Origin: Sorghum bicolor
Lineage: Eukaryota; Streptophyta; Magnoliopsida; Poales; Poaceae
Direction: 5' to 3'
Length of the DNA stretch: 64,000 nt
NCBI RefSeq assembly: GCF_000003195.3
Contig: NC_012872.2
Location: 1,178,001-1,242,000, forward strand
The notes below the pieces were generated by a model. That model was not told the origin of the DNA, did no database searches, and saw only the letters and a program-made list of their open reading frames with translations. Shown piece by piece: positions 1-10,597 of the stretch; positions within the stretch are counted from its first letter, which is position 1; every line of letters starts with the position of its first letter. A program made the position numbers and the translations under genes.

Positions 1-1250
1 AAAGGTAGTGTGTTGAAATTTAGCATCCACCGTTGTTGTTGTTGTTAGACTGCTATTCGCTATGTCTATGGTTCAAGTGACAATGTGGGTGGTTCCTTTA
101 GCAATAAAAATGTTATGACCACGATCTACACCAAGATAGAGAATTTTCTACAATTAATATGAGAACTTAATAATAATTTATCTCCACGAGTTTTTTTTGT
201 ATATTATTCATGTAGTATATGCTCCTTTGTAATTCTATGTAATTAAACTTACTAATTAACTACAAACTTATAAATACTATATTAGTATATAGGCATATAA
301 GAGGCCAGCTTGCGGGAAGTGAAACTACAAGACCGCGGCAAAGTGTTTTTATATGTTCATTTTCACTTTCACGTTTGTGTTTGGGCTTGTAGCTATATAA
401 TGACATACTTCTTTTGATTCTACAAAGTACAAAGGTCACCCTGTTAGTGAAACCATGCAGAGTTGCATTTCTACATATGTTGTATGGAGCACGTGCAAAC
501 TATGCAGTGCAAATGTCGGTGTTAGAAGAGAAAAAAAAGAAGAATAACCCCTAAAAATTCTCTCAATAATAGAAAAATAGAAATATGTAGCCTTTAAGAT
601 GATGTATTCTAATCATCATCATTACCAATAGTAGCCATTAGACACATTCTGTTTCCTAAAAAACACTCACGTATGTCATTGTATGAATAATACACATGAA
701 TTAATTCCCTAAACTTCAGTAGAAGAAAAATGCATGTTTCTAGTGTTTCTTGTGCAGCGCTAGCCTCTGCTTCCTATCCGAGCCTGCTGCTGCTGGGCCG
801 TGGGCCGTTTAGCACGGGCGGCAGGCGGTCCGGTGACTTTGAGCAGACGCAGCGCGGCCCCCCTTCGTGCCACTGACAGCACTGGCCTGCTCGTCAGGTT
901 GCGCTGTCCTCGCCCCTGCGTCTGCTACAGCAGCCTACTTTGATTGGAAATATCTGTGTGATGACAAATATATTTTGAAGCCGTCTCGAATCCTCGTCTT
1001 CAACTTTAGGTTCTACAGTTTAATTTTTCTTTATTCAAAAAATGCACTTGCATACATATAAATTATTAATGGCTTGTTCGCTTGAACTATCTGTCGAATC
1101 TGTCAGTTTTTTAATAGTGTTATTTTCTAAAACAAATAGCAACTAATATTTTCAACCATAGCTTATCAGCCAAGCAAATATATTATTTTTTTAAGTTGTA
1201 AGAGACAATGGTGGAGGTGTATGTGTGTTCTAAAGAACGGTAATGATACT
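1..1250. other. Intergenic, AT-rich, no gene seen
   Basis: No coding signal or RNA gene is recognised. A GC-rich patch at 740-930 has no conserved frame. About 1073-1180 resembles a short MITE with ends GGCTTGTTCGCTTG and CAGCCAAGCAAATA. Confidence 0.5.
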
Positions 1251-2680
1251 ATGCGGGCGTCCGTTCTATCCGGGCGCCACACACCCGGGCCTGCGGCCCA
1301 AAAACGAACACATCCAAACCAACTCACCTATCTTCGTCCTTGTTCCTTATCCCTTTCCTCGAGTCGAACTCTCGCAGCGCTCGTGAATTCTGCTCGCCCT
1401 CTCCTCCTCCAACTCTTCCAGTCCCTCGCTCTACTCGCGCGCTACCGTGCCTCCCCTCCCTCCATGACCTCCAAGCCACCGGAGAGGAGGGCGACATCGA
1501 CAGCTTCCGGTGAGCCCCCTTCCTCCCTTCCTCCCTTCCTCCCTCCCTACATCCCTCCCTCTTTCACGATATTAGAGAGGAGGGCTACAGCTTCCGACGA
1601 GCCACGTCTTTCCTCCTTATATCGCTTCGGGACCTCCATGGAATCGAAGACGATGATGACGGCGGTAACTGCAACGAGGTAGGTGGCGAAGGATCTAGAT
1701 CTGAGGCCTTCCTCCCCCTCCCTCCTGTCCTCGATCTGATCTGGGCCCTCTTCTTCTTCTTCTTCCTCCTCCTCCTCCTCTAGATCTAAGGGATGTGGTG
1801 GTGGCTAGGGTTCCGTGAGCTCTCGAGTTTCAGCTCTCCCGTGTGTTGTAATGGTGTTCTCCAGATGTTGCAGTACGTTTTCACTTATTGTTTCAGTAGG
1901 GTAGGCTTCTGGCAAGCCCTCGGGCTCAGATTTTACCATTGCTACAGTAGTTCTCTCTGGATGTTGCAGCGAGTTTCAGTCATTGTGGGAGTACTATTTT
2001 TTGATATGTTGTTTCAGTTTCTTCAATCTGCATGTTGCAATAGTTTGTTGCGTGTTGTTGCAGCAGTTGTCGGGTGTTGTTGTTGTAGTATGTTCATTAT
2101 GCTTCAGCAGCTGCAGCCAAATGTTTCTGCTGTTTTTTCTTGTGTTGCAATAATATGTTCAAGGTGTTTCAACCTCATCATCCCAGTGTTGGAATTGTTG
2201 TCCTTTTTTTGTTGTTGCACTTGTATACGTTCATGGTGTTTCAACTGCTACATTTATTATTGTAGTAGTTCGTCGGGAGTTGTTGCAATGTCATGTTTAT
2301 GGTGTTTCAGCGTCTTCATCCTTATTTTGCATCGTACAAGCGGGAGAGGGGGAGGGGAGCTGTGGTGGCGACTTGGCAGTAGGTAGATGTGATTGGGAGC
2401 CAACAAGGCTGGAGGTGGGCAGATTCCGTGTGTGGCGGGGAGTGGGGCGAGTCTGAAGGAACTTCTAGCCCACGTGTGGGGCGAGTGGGGGCAGGGCGGG
2501 TTCGAAGGAAGGGCTTTCTCCTCCCGTGTGGGGCGAGCAGGAGCCGGATGGGTTCAAACTTCCCATGTGGAACGAGCAGGGCTGGCATGTTCTTTTCTTC
2601 TTTTTGATTAGGGTGAGCGGGGCTACCTAAAGCACCAGTGTTCGGACGCACTCGCGCACCAGATGTCCGGACGCTAGCAT
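1251..2680. mobile_element. Non-autonomous TIR element with GTTGCA/GTTTCA repeats
   Basis: The left end ATGCGGGCGTCCG and the right end, whose complement is ATGCTAGCGTCCG, form imperfect inverted repeats that extend about 30 bp. No clear target duplication is seen. The left part (1330-1790) is CT-rich and looks like a captured leader. From 1860 to 2320 the words TGTTGCA and TGTTTCA recur every few dozen bases in diverged copies. Long open frames inside arise from this repetition and show no protein family. A Mutator-like origin is possible but unproven. Confidence 0.5.
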
Positions 2681-2880
2681 GACCACGCACGACTCGCAAA
2701 GGAGGCTGCACGGGAGGCTGGTGGGCCAGGGCCCAGATGGCATGGGTTGTTCGGGCCCTTGTATAGCATGAAAATCTGAGGCACGAGGAATGAACACCCG
2801 GGGAAATTCCTAACCGGAATGCTAGCTTATATAAGCTTCGTCGCTTAGAATAATTTGTGGGCTGGTTTTACTATAACCAA

Positions 2881-3112
2881 GGCCTTGTTTAGTCCGCAAA
2901 ATTTTGGTTTTTTGGCTATTGTAGCACTTTCGTTTTTATTTGACAAACATTGTCCAATCACGGAGTAACTAGGCTCAAAAGATTCATTTCACAAATTTCA
3001 GATAAACTGTCTAATTAGTTTTTATTTTTATCTTTATTTAATGCTCCATGTATGAAACCAAAGATTTGATGTGACGGGAAATTTTAAAAATTTTTGCGAA
3101 CTAAACAAGGAC
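2881..3112. mobile_element. MITE of the GGCCTTGTTTAGTT family
   Basis: It starts GGCCTTGTTTAGTCCGC and ends GCGAACTAAACAAGGACC. Internal words shared with the family include GCACTTTCGTTTTTATT, CTAGGCTCAAAAGATTC and ATTTAATGCTCCATG. One base is inserted in the right terminus. Confidence 0.85.
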
Positions 3113-6100
3113 CAAATGGATTTTGGATTGGTGCACCGAAAATGAGATGAGAAGATGGCAGGGGTGGGTGGCGTCGCGATCACGGTCACCGGGTCACGGG
3201 GCGCGACAAATGACAAGCCGGAGCGCCCGCCGGGCTTGTCTCGTCCTGCGTCGCACCACACCACTTGTCAGCGTACTACCGCATGATGGCTTTTTCCCAC
3301 GTCGCTGCTGACTGACGCCGACGATCGAGCTCTCTGCATGGCCCGACCTCGACCTGTGTTGCTCAGACACGTCCAAAGCTTGATGTCCTATCTACTCGAC
3401 TGTTTCTCCAAGTACAAACACGCGCGCATAAATCCGAAAAAAAAAAAGATGTAACTAGTGTGTACTGATACATGCATGCTACGATTGTGTACATAAAACA
3501 AGGGACACCGAAAAGTTACAGCGAGCCCGACAGCAAGTAAACTTGGCCCATAGCTCCTCTCCGGCCGCTTGTGACTTGGAAATCTCTAGCTAACTACTAG
3601 TGCGGTCAACCGTGCCTGTTAGCGACATGTACAAGAAGATGTGTGTGTGGCTTCTGATCGACTTTATTTGTGGTTGCACTGCAGTATTGTAGTAGTCTAC
3701 CATGCATGCATGATTGCATTGCCCAGCACGCAGAGAAGGGAGACAGACAGACAGACCACACGTACTACACAGGTTGCTCCATGCCGAATGAAAGGGAAAA
3801 GAACAAACGGGAAAAGGGACGAAGGCTATTGTGCCGTGCCAGCCGCCGGCTCAGCTCAAACGTACTCAAACACAACTTATTATAATAAGGCTTTCCAATT
3901 TTTTTTTGGATATTGTAGCATTTTCGTTTTTATTTATCAATTATTGTTTAATCATGTATTAACTAGACTAAAAAAATTTATCTTGTGATTTACAGACAAA
4001 CTGTACAATTAGTTTTTTTTATTTTCGTTTATATTTAATGCTCCATGCATATGTCGCAAGATTCGATGTGACGAGAAATCTTGGAAAGTTTTTTGTTTTG
4101 GGATGAACTGAACAAGTAGTTCTAAAATTTTTGGCAAAATGAACACTGTAACACTTTTATTTGGTAAATATTGTCTAATAGTAGACTAATTAAACTTAAA
4201 AGATTCGTCTTGCAAATTACAATAATTAGTTATTATTTTTATTAATGTTTAATGCTCTATGTATGTGCCGCAAAAATTGATATAACGGTTAAACTAAACG
4301 AGGCCTAAAGCCATACGAGATACGACGACTCGACATGCTAGCTGTTCTGTGCTGCTATCCTATTCCAGGCGCGAGGCATGCAGGCCGGCGCTCAGCCTAT
4401 TCGAATCCGGGCGCCGGGCGGTACACGATGACACGTTATAATTAGCAAAAAGTCGACCATTGCTACTTCACTCCTTTTCTAAAGCAACCCCATTCTGCCC
4501 AGTACGTATTGGAACTTACTGCACTTATCTCAATGCGCATCCACTGTAATAGGGATTGGAGCACGTGCCTTTAGTGCATCTTCAAAAGTATCCCATATCT
4601 CTTTCTCATTCAATTTTTTAGAAAAAAAATAGAAAAACTCATCTCTAAGAGTATAGGAAAGAATAGAGAGTAGAAAAAGATTCCTTACACAAATATACGA
4701 TAGAGAAAAAAACATAAAACTGGTTACAATAATTTAGAAATTATATAAGATTCATGATGTAAAGTTGTTGTCTTTTATTTTAGGAGTGGATTATTGAAAA
4801 TTCTTGAAGATAGACTTTTTTATTTTCTCTCTTAATATTTTTTAGGAGTTACAAAGTTACATGATTTGGGGAGGAAAAAATAAGATACTCTTAAAGATGC
4901 TCCTGCTAAAAAAAACTGCGTCCCTATCATTACTCATTCACCAGCCCTTGGCGCTTGCCGAACACGAGGACAGAGAGGCACGGAGCAACACCAGCTCTAT
5001 GTACACGTATTCTACCATTATATTTAGGGTTAATTAATTTAAACGGTATCATTATAATTGTACAGAAATACAATTACTATTCATGATATTGACAGTGTAT
5101 CATTACAATTTCATAAAATCTCTAAAACAATAATACCCTTTTGATTTGTTAATCTGAATTTTAGACCAAACTGCCGTCGTCTTCCTCCTCCCTCGCGCTT
5201 CCATTTTGTACGAGCTAGCTGCGTCGTCGGCACGTGAGCCCAGCCCAAACTCGTTCCGGCCGGCTCCCTCCGTCGGTGGCCAAGGACCGGCGCACCAATA
5301 CAATACGTACATGTACACGCATGTGCGGATGTGCCTACGTTCTCGTCCGTCTGTGTGGTCCACGTACGTACGTACGTACGCCCATGCTACTGTGATTTAT
5401 TACATTTCTGGTATCTGAATTAATTTTTTAGACGATCGATTTCAGACGATAATAATCCTACACAATCAATAGGGCCATTGCCATTGCCAAGGTCAGGTCA
5501 GGCCCAAGGCATGCATGCATGTCTCAAGAACGATCGAGCGTTGCTACGCGTACTACATAGCTTCGTACAGAAGTAGTACAGATACTGGCATGCTACTAGC
5601 ATACTCTACGGCCAGAGGTCACTGGGAAAACCAGAGACGGACCACACAGGACGGGACAACCGTACCGACCGCGCAGCACAGCACAACAGCACAGTACACA
5701 GGCAAAGTATGTACAGTACGTCCTAGAAAATGTTATAAAATTTTTTAGATTTCCATCGTACCGAATCTTACAAGATATGTATGAATAACTAAATATAAAT
5801 AAAATTAATGACTAATTACATAATTTATCTATAATTTAAGAAACAAAGTTTTTAAGTCTTATTAATTTATAATTAGACAATATTTATAGAATACAAATAA
5901 AAATATTATAGTGTTCATTTTGCAAATTTTTTTAAAAGTAAACAAGAGCACGTACGCGTATGGCGGCCGGCATTGAATTGAATGGAGACACTACAAAAAC
6001 AGATGAATACGGAATACCGTAGCACTAGCTTTAGTACCGTGCCGTTGTTCGTATGTGTGACGAGAGTTTATAACTACCACTAGCACAATTCTAAGCAAAC

Positions 6101-6144
6101 CTCGTGGCTATCTTTGCACTTCCTATCTCTTTTATTTATCACTG
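3113..6144. other. Intergenic block, no gene seen
   Basis: Apart from the MITE copies, nothing coding is supported. About 5735-5946 is a very degraded reverse-orientation member of the same MITE family. A short CGTA repeat lies at 5361-5381. Short open frames have no recognisable family. Confidence 0.5.
3886..4306. mobile_element. Two degraded, adjoining GGCCTTGTTTAGTT-family MITEs
   Basis: About 3886-4118 keeps TGTAGCATTTTCGTTTTTATT, TTTAATGCTCCATGCAT and GATTCGATGTGACG and ends GAACTGAACAAG. About 4119-4306 is a shorter second copy that ends AAACTAAACGAGGCC. Both have lost parts of their termini. Confidence 0.7.
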
Positions 6145-6812
6145 AGCAGTCATTTAGGGGCCTTAGCTGGTGATGTGAGTTGTTTCCCTCTCGATGGCGA
6201 AGCTTATCCCCATTGTCTCATTGGCCAACCTTGACCTCTGTTATTTTTGGGTCATATCGAATATTCAGAGTTTGCCTCGATTTGGTACTGCTCGCACAGC
6301 CCTAGGTCTTGTTTAGTTCCCCAAAAGTTTTGCAAAATTTTTCACATTCTCCGTCACATCGAATCCTTAGACGTATGCATGGAGTATTAAATATAGATAA
6401 AAATAAAAACTAATTGCACAGTTTAGTCGGAATTGACGAGACGAATCTTTTGAGCCTAGTTAGTCCATGATTGAACAATATTTGTCAAATACAAACGAAA
6501 TTGCTACAGTGCTCATTTTGCCAAAAATTTTGGAACTAAACAAGGCCCTAGTGCTTTATGCCTAGATGTCCAGTCAAGTGCTACGCCTCTACGCATTTCA
6601 GGGAGAACCAGCTAGCTCTCAGTTCGAGTGGCATTTCACCCCTAACCACACTTATTTGCTGATTCTTCAACATCAGTGGATTCGGACCTCTAGTTAGTTT
6701 CGTACAAGCTTCATACTGGCCATGGATAGATCATCCATAAGCAGTGACAATCGTCCTAGAAAATCCGCTTCTCGCTATGGTTCCGGTGGGTTCCATTCCC
6801 TACAAGAGCTAG
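6145..6812 (-). pseudogene. Nuclear copy of plastid 23S rRNA (NUPT), interrupted by a MITE
   Basis: The plus strand reads as the complement of large-subunit rRNA of plastid type: GGGGCCTTAGCTGGTGAT, GTTGTTTCCCTCTCGA, GTTTGCCTCGATTTGGTAC, GGGAGAACCAGCTAGCTC, TTCGAGTGGCATTTCACCCC, GCTGATTCTTCAACATCAGT and CCATAAGCAGTGACAATCG. It has many substitutions and small deletions, so it is an old nuclear insertion and not functional. A MITE at 6305-6547 splits it, with CTA duplicated on both sides. Boundaries are approximate. A mitochondrial origin is less likely from the matching words but not excluded. Confidence 0.82.
6305..6547. mobile_element. MITE of the GGCCTTGTTTAGTT family, inside the plastid rRNA copy
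   Basis: The ends GGTCTTGTTTAGTTCC and GGAACTAAACAAGGCC are inverted repeats. CTA precedes and follows the element, a 3-bp target duplication. Internal words (CACATCGAATC, GAGCCTAGTTAGTC, TGCTACAGTGCTCATTTTGCC) match the other family members in this window. Confidence 0.9.
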
Positions 6813-6848
6813 TCTGTTATACTGTTACACATACTTTAAATCGTGAGA

Positions 6849-6849
<1 letters not shown>

Positions 6850-6888
<39 letters not shown>
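6850..6888. repeat. TA dinucleotide microsatellite
   Basis: About nineteen uninterrupted TA units lie just beyond the plastid-derived 23S rRNA copy. Confidence 0.9.
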
Positions 6889-6939
6889 TAAAATAAGTGT
6901 AAACTATCTCATAATATTGAGGGTGTTGTAAAGACTATC

Positions 6940-7212
6940 TCCAACAATCGTCACCCAAAATACAAGACTTATTTGTCATTCGGGTAGCACTACTAGTAAA
7001 AGGTTCTATATCTATTTTTAAGTCTTCTCGAACAACATGACCTAAAAGACAACACTCTCTGCAAATAGGTCTCGAGGAGAGAGAATACCCAAATTTGGGT
7101 TATGTCTCTCCTAATACTCAAAATGAGTTCTGTATGGGTATTCTGTTGGAGGCTATAGGTATTGTGTTGGAGACCCATTTTGGATTTGGGTTCCGAAATG
7201 GGTCTCCTGTTG
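6940..7212. mobile_element. MITE with CTCCAACA termini
   Basis: The left end GACTATCTCCAACAATCGTC and the right end CTGTTGGAGACAGCC are imperfect inverted repeats of about 20 bp. Inverted words such as TTGGAGACC recur inside. No coding capacity and no certain target duplication. The superfamily is not assigned. Confidence 0.55.
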
Positions 7213-7636
7213 GAGACAGCCTAAAGTAGTGCAAATTGCCAAACTAGCGGGCCCACCGGAACAATATTTTTCTTATTACTTTCTCTTTAAATGAACTAAT
7301 AAGAGTTAATAAAACTGTTGTTTTTTAGCTTTATCGGCTCCTTTAACAAACAGATGGAGCTTTAATTTAAACTAGGCCAAGCAAGTTCTTGTTGTGCCTA
7401 CTGATTCCGTGGTGCAGTGCAGGGAAAAGACACGCATGATTGCCCCGTGATGGTGGTATGCATGCCAAGTTGCCAACCATGTCAAGGCGCATGCATATCT
7501 ACCCTTAGCGAATGGCATTGGCAGAGGCCCACAAGCACAAGCAAAGCATGGCCACCATCGGCCAATGTCAGCTGCCTTGCCTTGGGGGTGTTCTTCTTGT
7601 TCATTTATCAATTCAAAGTTTGAATTTTCAAACTAA

Positions 7637-7879
7637 GGCCTTGTTTAGTTGCAAAATTTTTTGCAAAACAGGAACTGTAGTACTTTCGTTTGTTTGTGAC
7701 AGATATTGTCTAATTATGAACTAACTAGGCTCAAAAGATTCATCTCATCAATTCCGACCAAACTATGCAATTAGTTTTTATTTTCGTCTATATTTAATAC
7801 CCCATGCATGCGTCTAAAAATTCGATGTGACGGAGAATCTGAAAAATTTTACAAAATTTTTTGAGAACTAAACAAGGCC
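7637..7879. mobile_element. MITE of the GGCCTTGTTTAGTT family with TAA duplication
   Basis: The ends GGCCTTGTTTAGTT and AACTAAACAAGGCC are exact inverted repeats, flanked by TAA on both sides (7634-7636 and 7880-7882). It is one of the best preserved copies in the window. Confidence 0.92.
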
Positions 7880-8227
7880 TAAAAATGAACTTGACCGACG
7901 ACTGACAAAAAGGAACAAAGCTAAAGCCAAGTCAAGCTGCTTCTGACGTTGCTGCGTGCATGCAATCATCATCATCATCGCCCTCAAACACTGACCTTTT
8001 CTTTCATGCGCTGCTCCGGCTGTCCCTGTGCAGTCTGCAGACTGCAGTGCAGGATTCGATTCGATTCGATTCATTCCCAGCCAATCGCTTTCCCGCCGAC
8101 CTAATCCGAAGTTGGTCAGCATCTGCTGAATTCAGTTGTTCACCGAGACACTGACCCAAGACATAGAGACAGAGGGGTTAGAGTACTACTAATCCTTTGT
8201 CATGCTTGATTCATCGACGGCGTGTAA

Positions 8228-8458
8228 GGCCTTGTTCAGTTCGAAAAAACTTTGGGTTTTTGCCACCATAGCACTTTCGTTTTTATTTTATAATTATTAT
8301 TTAACTTTGGAGTAACTATGCTTAAAAAATTTGTCTCGCGATTTATAGATAAACTGTACAATTAGTTTTTGTTTTCATGTATATTTAATGCACCATGCAT
8401 ATGCCGCAAGATTCGATGTGACGGGGAATCTTGAAAATTTTGGAAACTAAACAAGGCC
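8228..8458. mobile_element. MITE of the GGCCTTGTTTAGTT family with TAA duplication
   Basis: It starts GGCCTTGTTCAGTTCG, ends AAACTAAACAAGGCC and is flanked by TAA on both sides. It lies next to the AT-rich element at 8481-9542. Confidence 0.9.
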
Positions 8459-8480
8459 TAAAATGCCCAAATCCAATTTC

Positions 8481-9542
8481 ACGATCGTTCACCAGTAACG
8501 AATCCAGTGAACCATCAGCTACTCCCGCAACTTCACTTATTTGGAAATGATAATTTTCGCAACATTCCATTTTTAGAAGGTAACTAAGTTATACATATAT
8601 GTTATAGAACATAACTTATTTCTATAAATTATACTAACAACTTGGTATAACACTTTGCAAAACTTATCACCATATGACTTATACCATATAACTTACAACT
8701 TATGCCAAAACGTTGAAACACAAAAGTTATAAAACATTTTTTTTAATTTTTCTTTTATCTTTTTTTTTCTTTTTATTTTTTATATAAGTCTATGAATTTT
8801 TTTCTTTTTATATATGCTGTCAACTTTATTTTATTTGGGCAATCGTTCACTTAGATTTGATGTAACAAAGGTTCAAACTACCTCTCCTTTTAGCGTGCTT
8901 TTCCATAACCACCGCTAATGTCATAAAAAAATAAAACATTTATTTTAAAATGCTAGATGTAAATTTTAACCATATAATTTATAATTCTTAACTTTCTGCA
9001 CGTAACTTTTATGTCTAACTTTTTGTACGCAACTTTTATATCTAACTTTCTATGTATAACTAGTAGATATTAACTTATAATTATTATGTTTTATGTCTAA
9101 CTTTTTGCAAAGCTATTTGATTTATTATATTTTGTGCTTAACTTGCAGTTATTAACTTATATGTTAAAATTGATTTAATTAAATTATTAACTTATATCGC
9201 TAAATTGTCTCGTCATAAATTATGTTGATAAACTTGTTCTATAAAAATATTATAGCTAAAAGTTATGCGTATAACTTTATCATGTAGTAAGTTATATGTA
9301 TAAGTTATGTATGTAACTTTGTCACAATGACTGTATATGAGTTAGGCGTAAAAGTTTGTTCCATAAATTATACGTAAAAGTTATGAGTACAATTTTTCAA
9401 AAAAGAAAGTAGCGATTTTTTTGCCTAAATAGAAAACTTTCAAAAAATAGAAAATTTTGGGATTTCTTTTTTTTTTACCAAAAAAGAAAAGTCATGGGGG
9501 CTGTCTGATCGTTCGCTAGATTCAAATCTAGTGAACGTTCGC
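8481..9542. mobile_element. AT-rich element with palindromic, inverted termini
   Basis: The terminal segments 8481-8518 and 9505-9542 are imperfect inverted repeats of each other (about three quarters identical). Each is itself nearly self-complementary around GTTCACTAGATT-type words. A partial third copy lies at 8847-8870. The interior is strongly AT-rich and full of ATAACTT/AAGTTAT words, with no coding frame. No target duplication is evident. It may be a foldback-type element of an undescribed family. Confidence 0.5.
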
Positions 9543-9822
9543 TATTTAGTGAGTCCGAACCTAAAATGTTGGCAGTCCTGTACTACTGCACTTGGGATCA
9601 GTCACTGCTCCGACTTGGGATTCGACACGTGGCAAGGTTCAGTTGAATCGGAGCCTGTGTGCTAGTCACATCATCATCACATGGATGGTTAAGGTAGTAA
9701 TCAGATATGGGATCACCAACGTAGGAAGATAAAAACCAACGACCTTGCTTCCACTACCAGCGACGCTGTCTGTCACAACTCACAACGGAATCTCGAGCAG
9801 ATTCGTCGCTCAACCACAGTAA

Positions 9823-10076
9823 GACCTTGTTTAGTTTTATTTTTTTTTTAAAAAAATAGGTACCGTAACAATTTTGTTTGTATTTAATAAATATTTTCTA
9901 ATTATGAATTAACTAAGCTTGAAATATTCGTCTTCTAAATTACAGAACTGTGTAATTATTATTTTTTATCTATATTTAATACTCCACTCACGAATTTTGA
10001 TAAACACAAATTATTTTTTTTCGATGTGACAGAAATTGGAAAAAAATGCAAATTTTTTACGAACTAAAACAAGGCC
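9823..10076. mobile_element. MITE of the GGCCTTGTTTAGTT family
   Basis: It starts GACCTTGTTTAGTTTT and ends GAACTAAAACAAGGCC, with the family's inner words degraded. It lies about 520 bp before the start codon of the LRR receptor gene. Confidence 0.8.
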
Positions 10077-10597
10077 AACAAGTCCAGAAATTCTCGCAAA
10101 CGAATTCCAGGAATTCTATTCACGTTCCTGCTCGATCGCTACACCCAGCAGCAGGCTGCGGGGAGCAGGCGCACATGGGAATTGAAGGCAGATCGCTGAC
10201 CGTGCCGCCCGCCGTCACTTGCCGAGCACGCACCGGGGTAGCCGACACCGCCGCGCACCACCGCTCCGTTCCTCTCCTCTCGAGCTGCCCACCTCAGTCA
10301 CATGCGAGAGCCGCCGGCTGCGGCAGCTCAGCCTCAGCGCTCCCCAACCCAAGGAACGCACCAAAAACGCCCTCCCCTCCCGGACCCCCAACTCGCCTCG
10401 CTCGCGCTCGGCGGCGTCTCCGCGCTCCCGCACTCACGCACGCTTCCCTTCCCCACCCACGCGGACGCGGCCACGCTAAGCTAGCATAGCAGAGCCACCC
10501 TCTCCCTCCCTCCCTCCCTCCCTCCCTCCGCGCCGCAGCGTTCGTTTCGTTTCGTTACTCGTTCATCAGATCCAACGGAGAGGTGGGGGGAGGTGCC

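Noticed and set aside
1793..2386. 197-codon Cys/Phe-rich frame
   Set aside because: It arises from the TGTTGCA/TGTTTCA repetition in a transposon-like element; no domain and no splice or promoter context.
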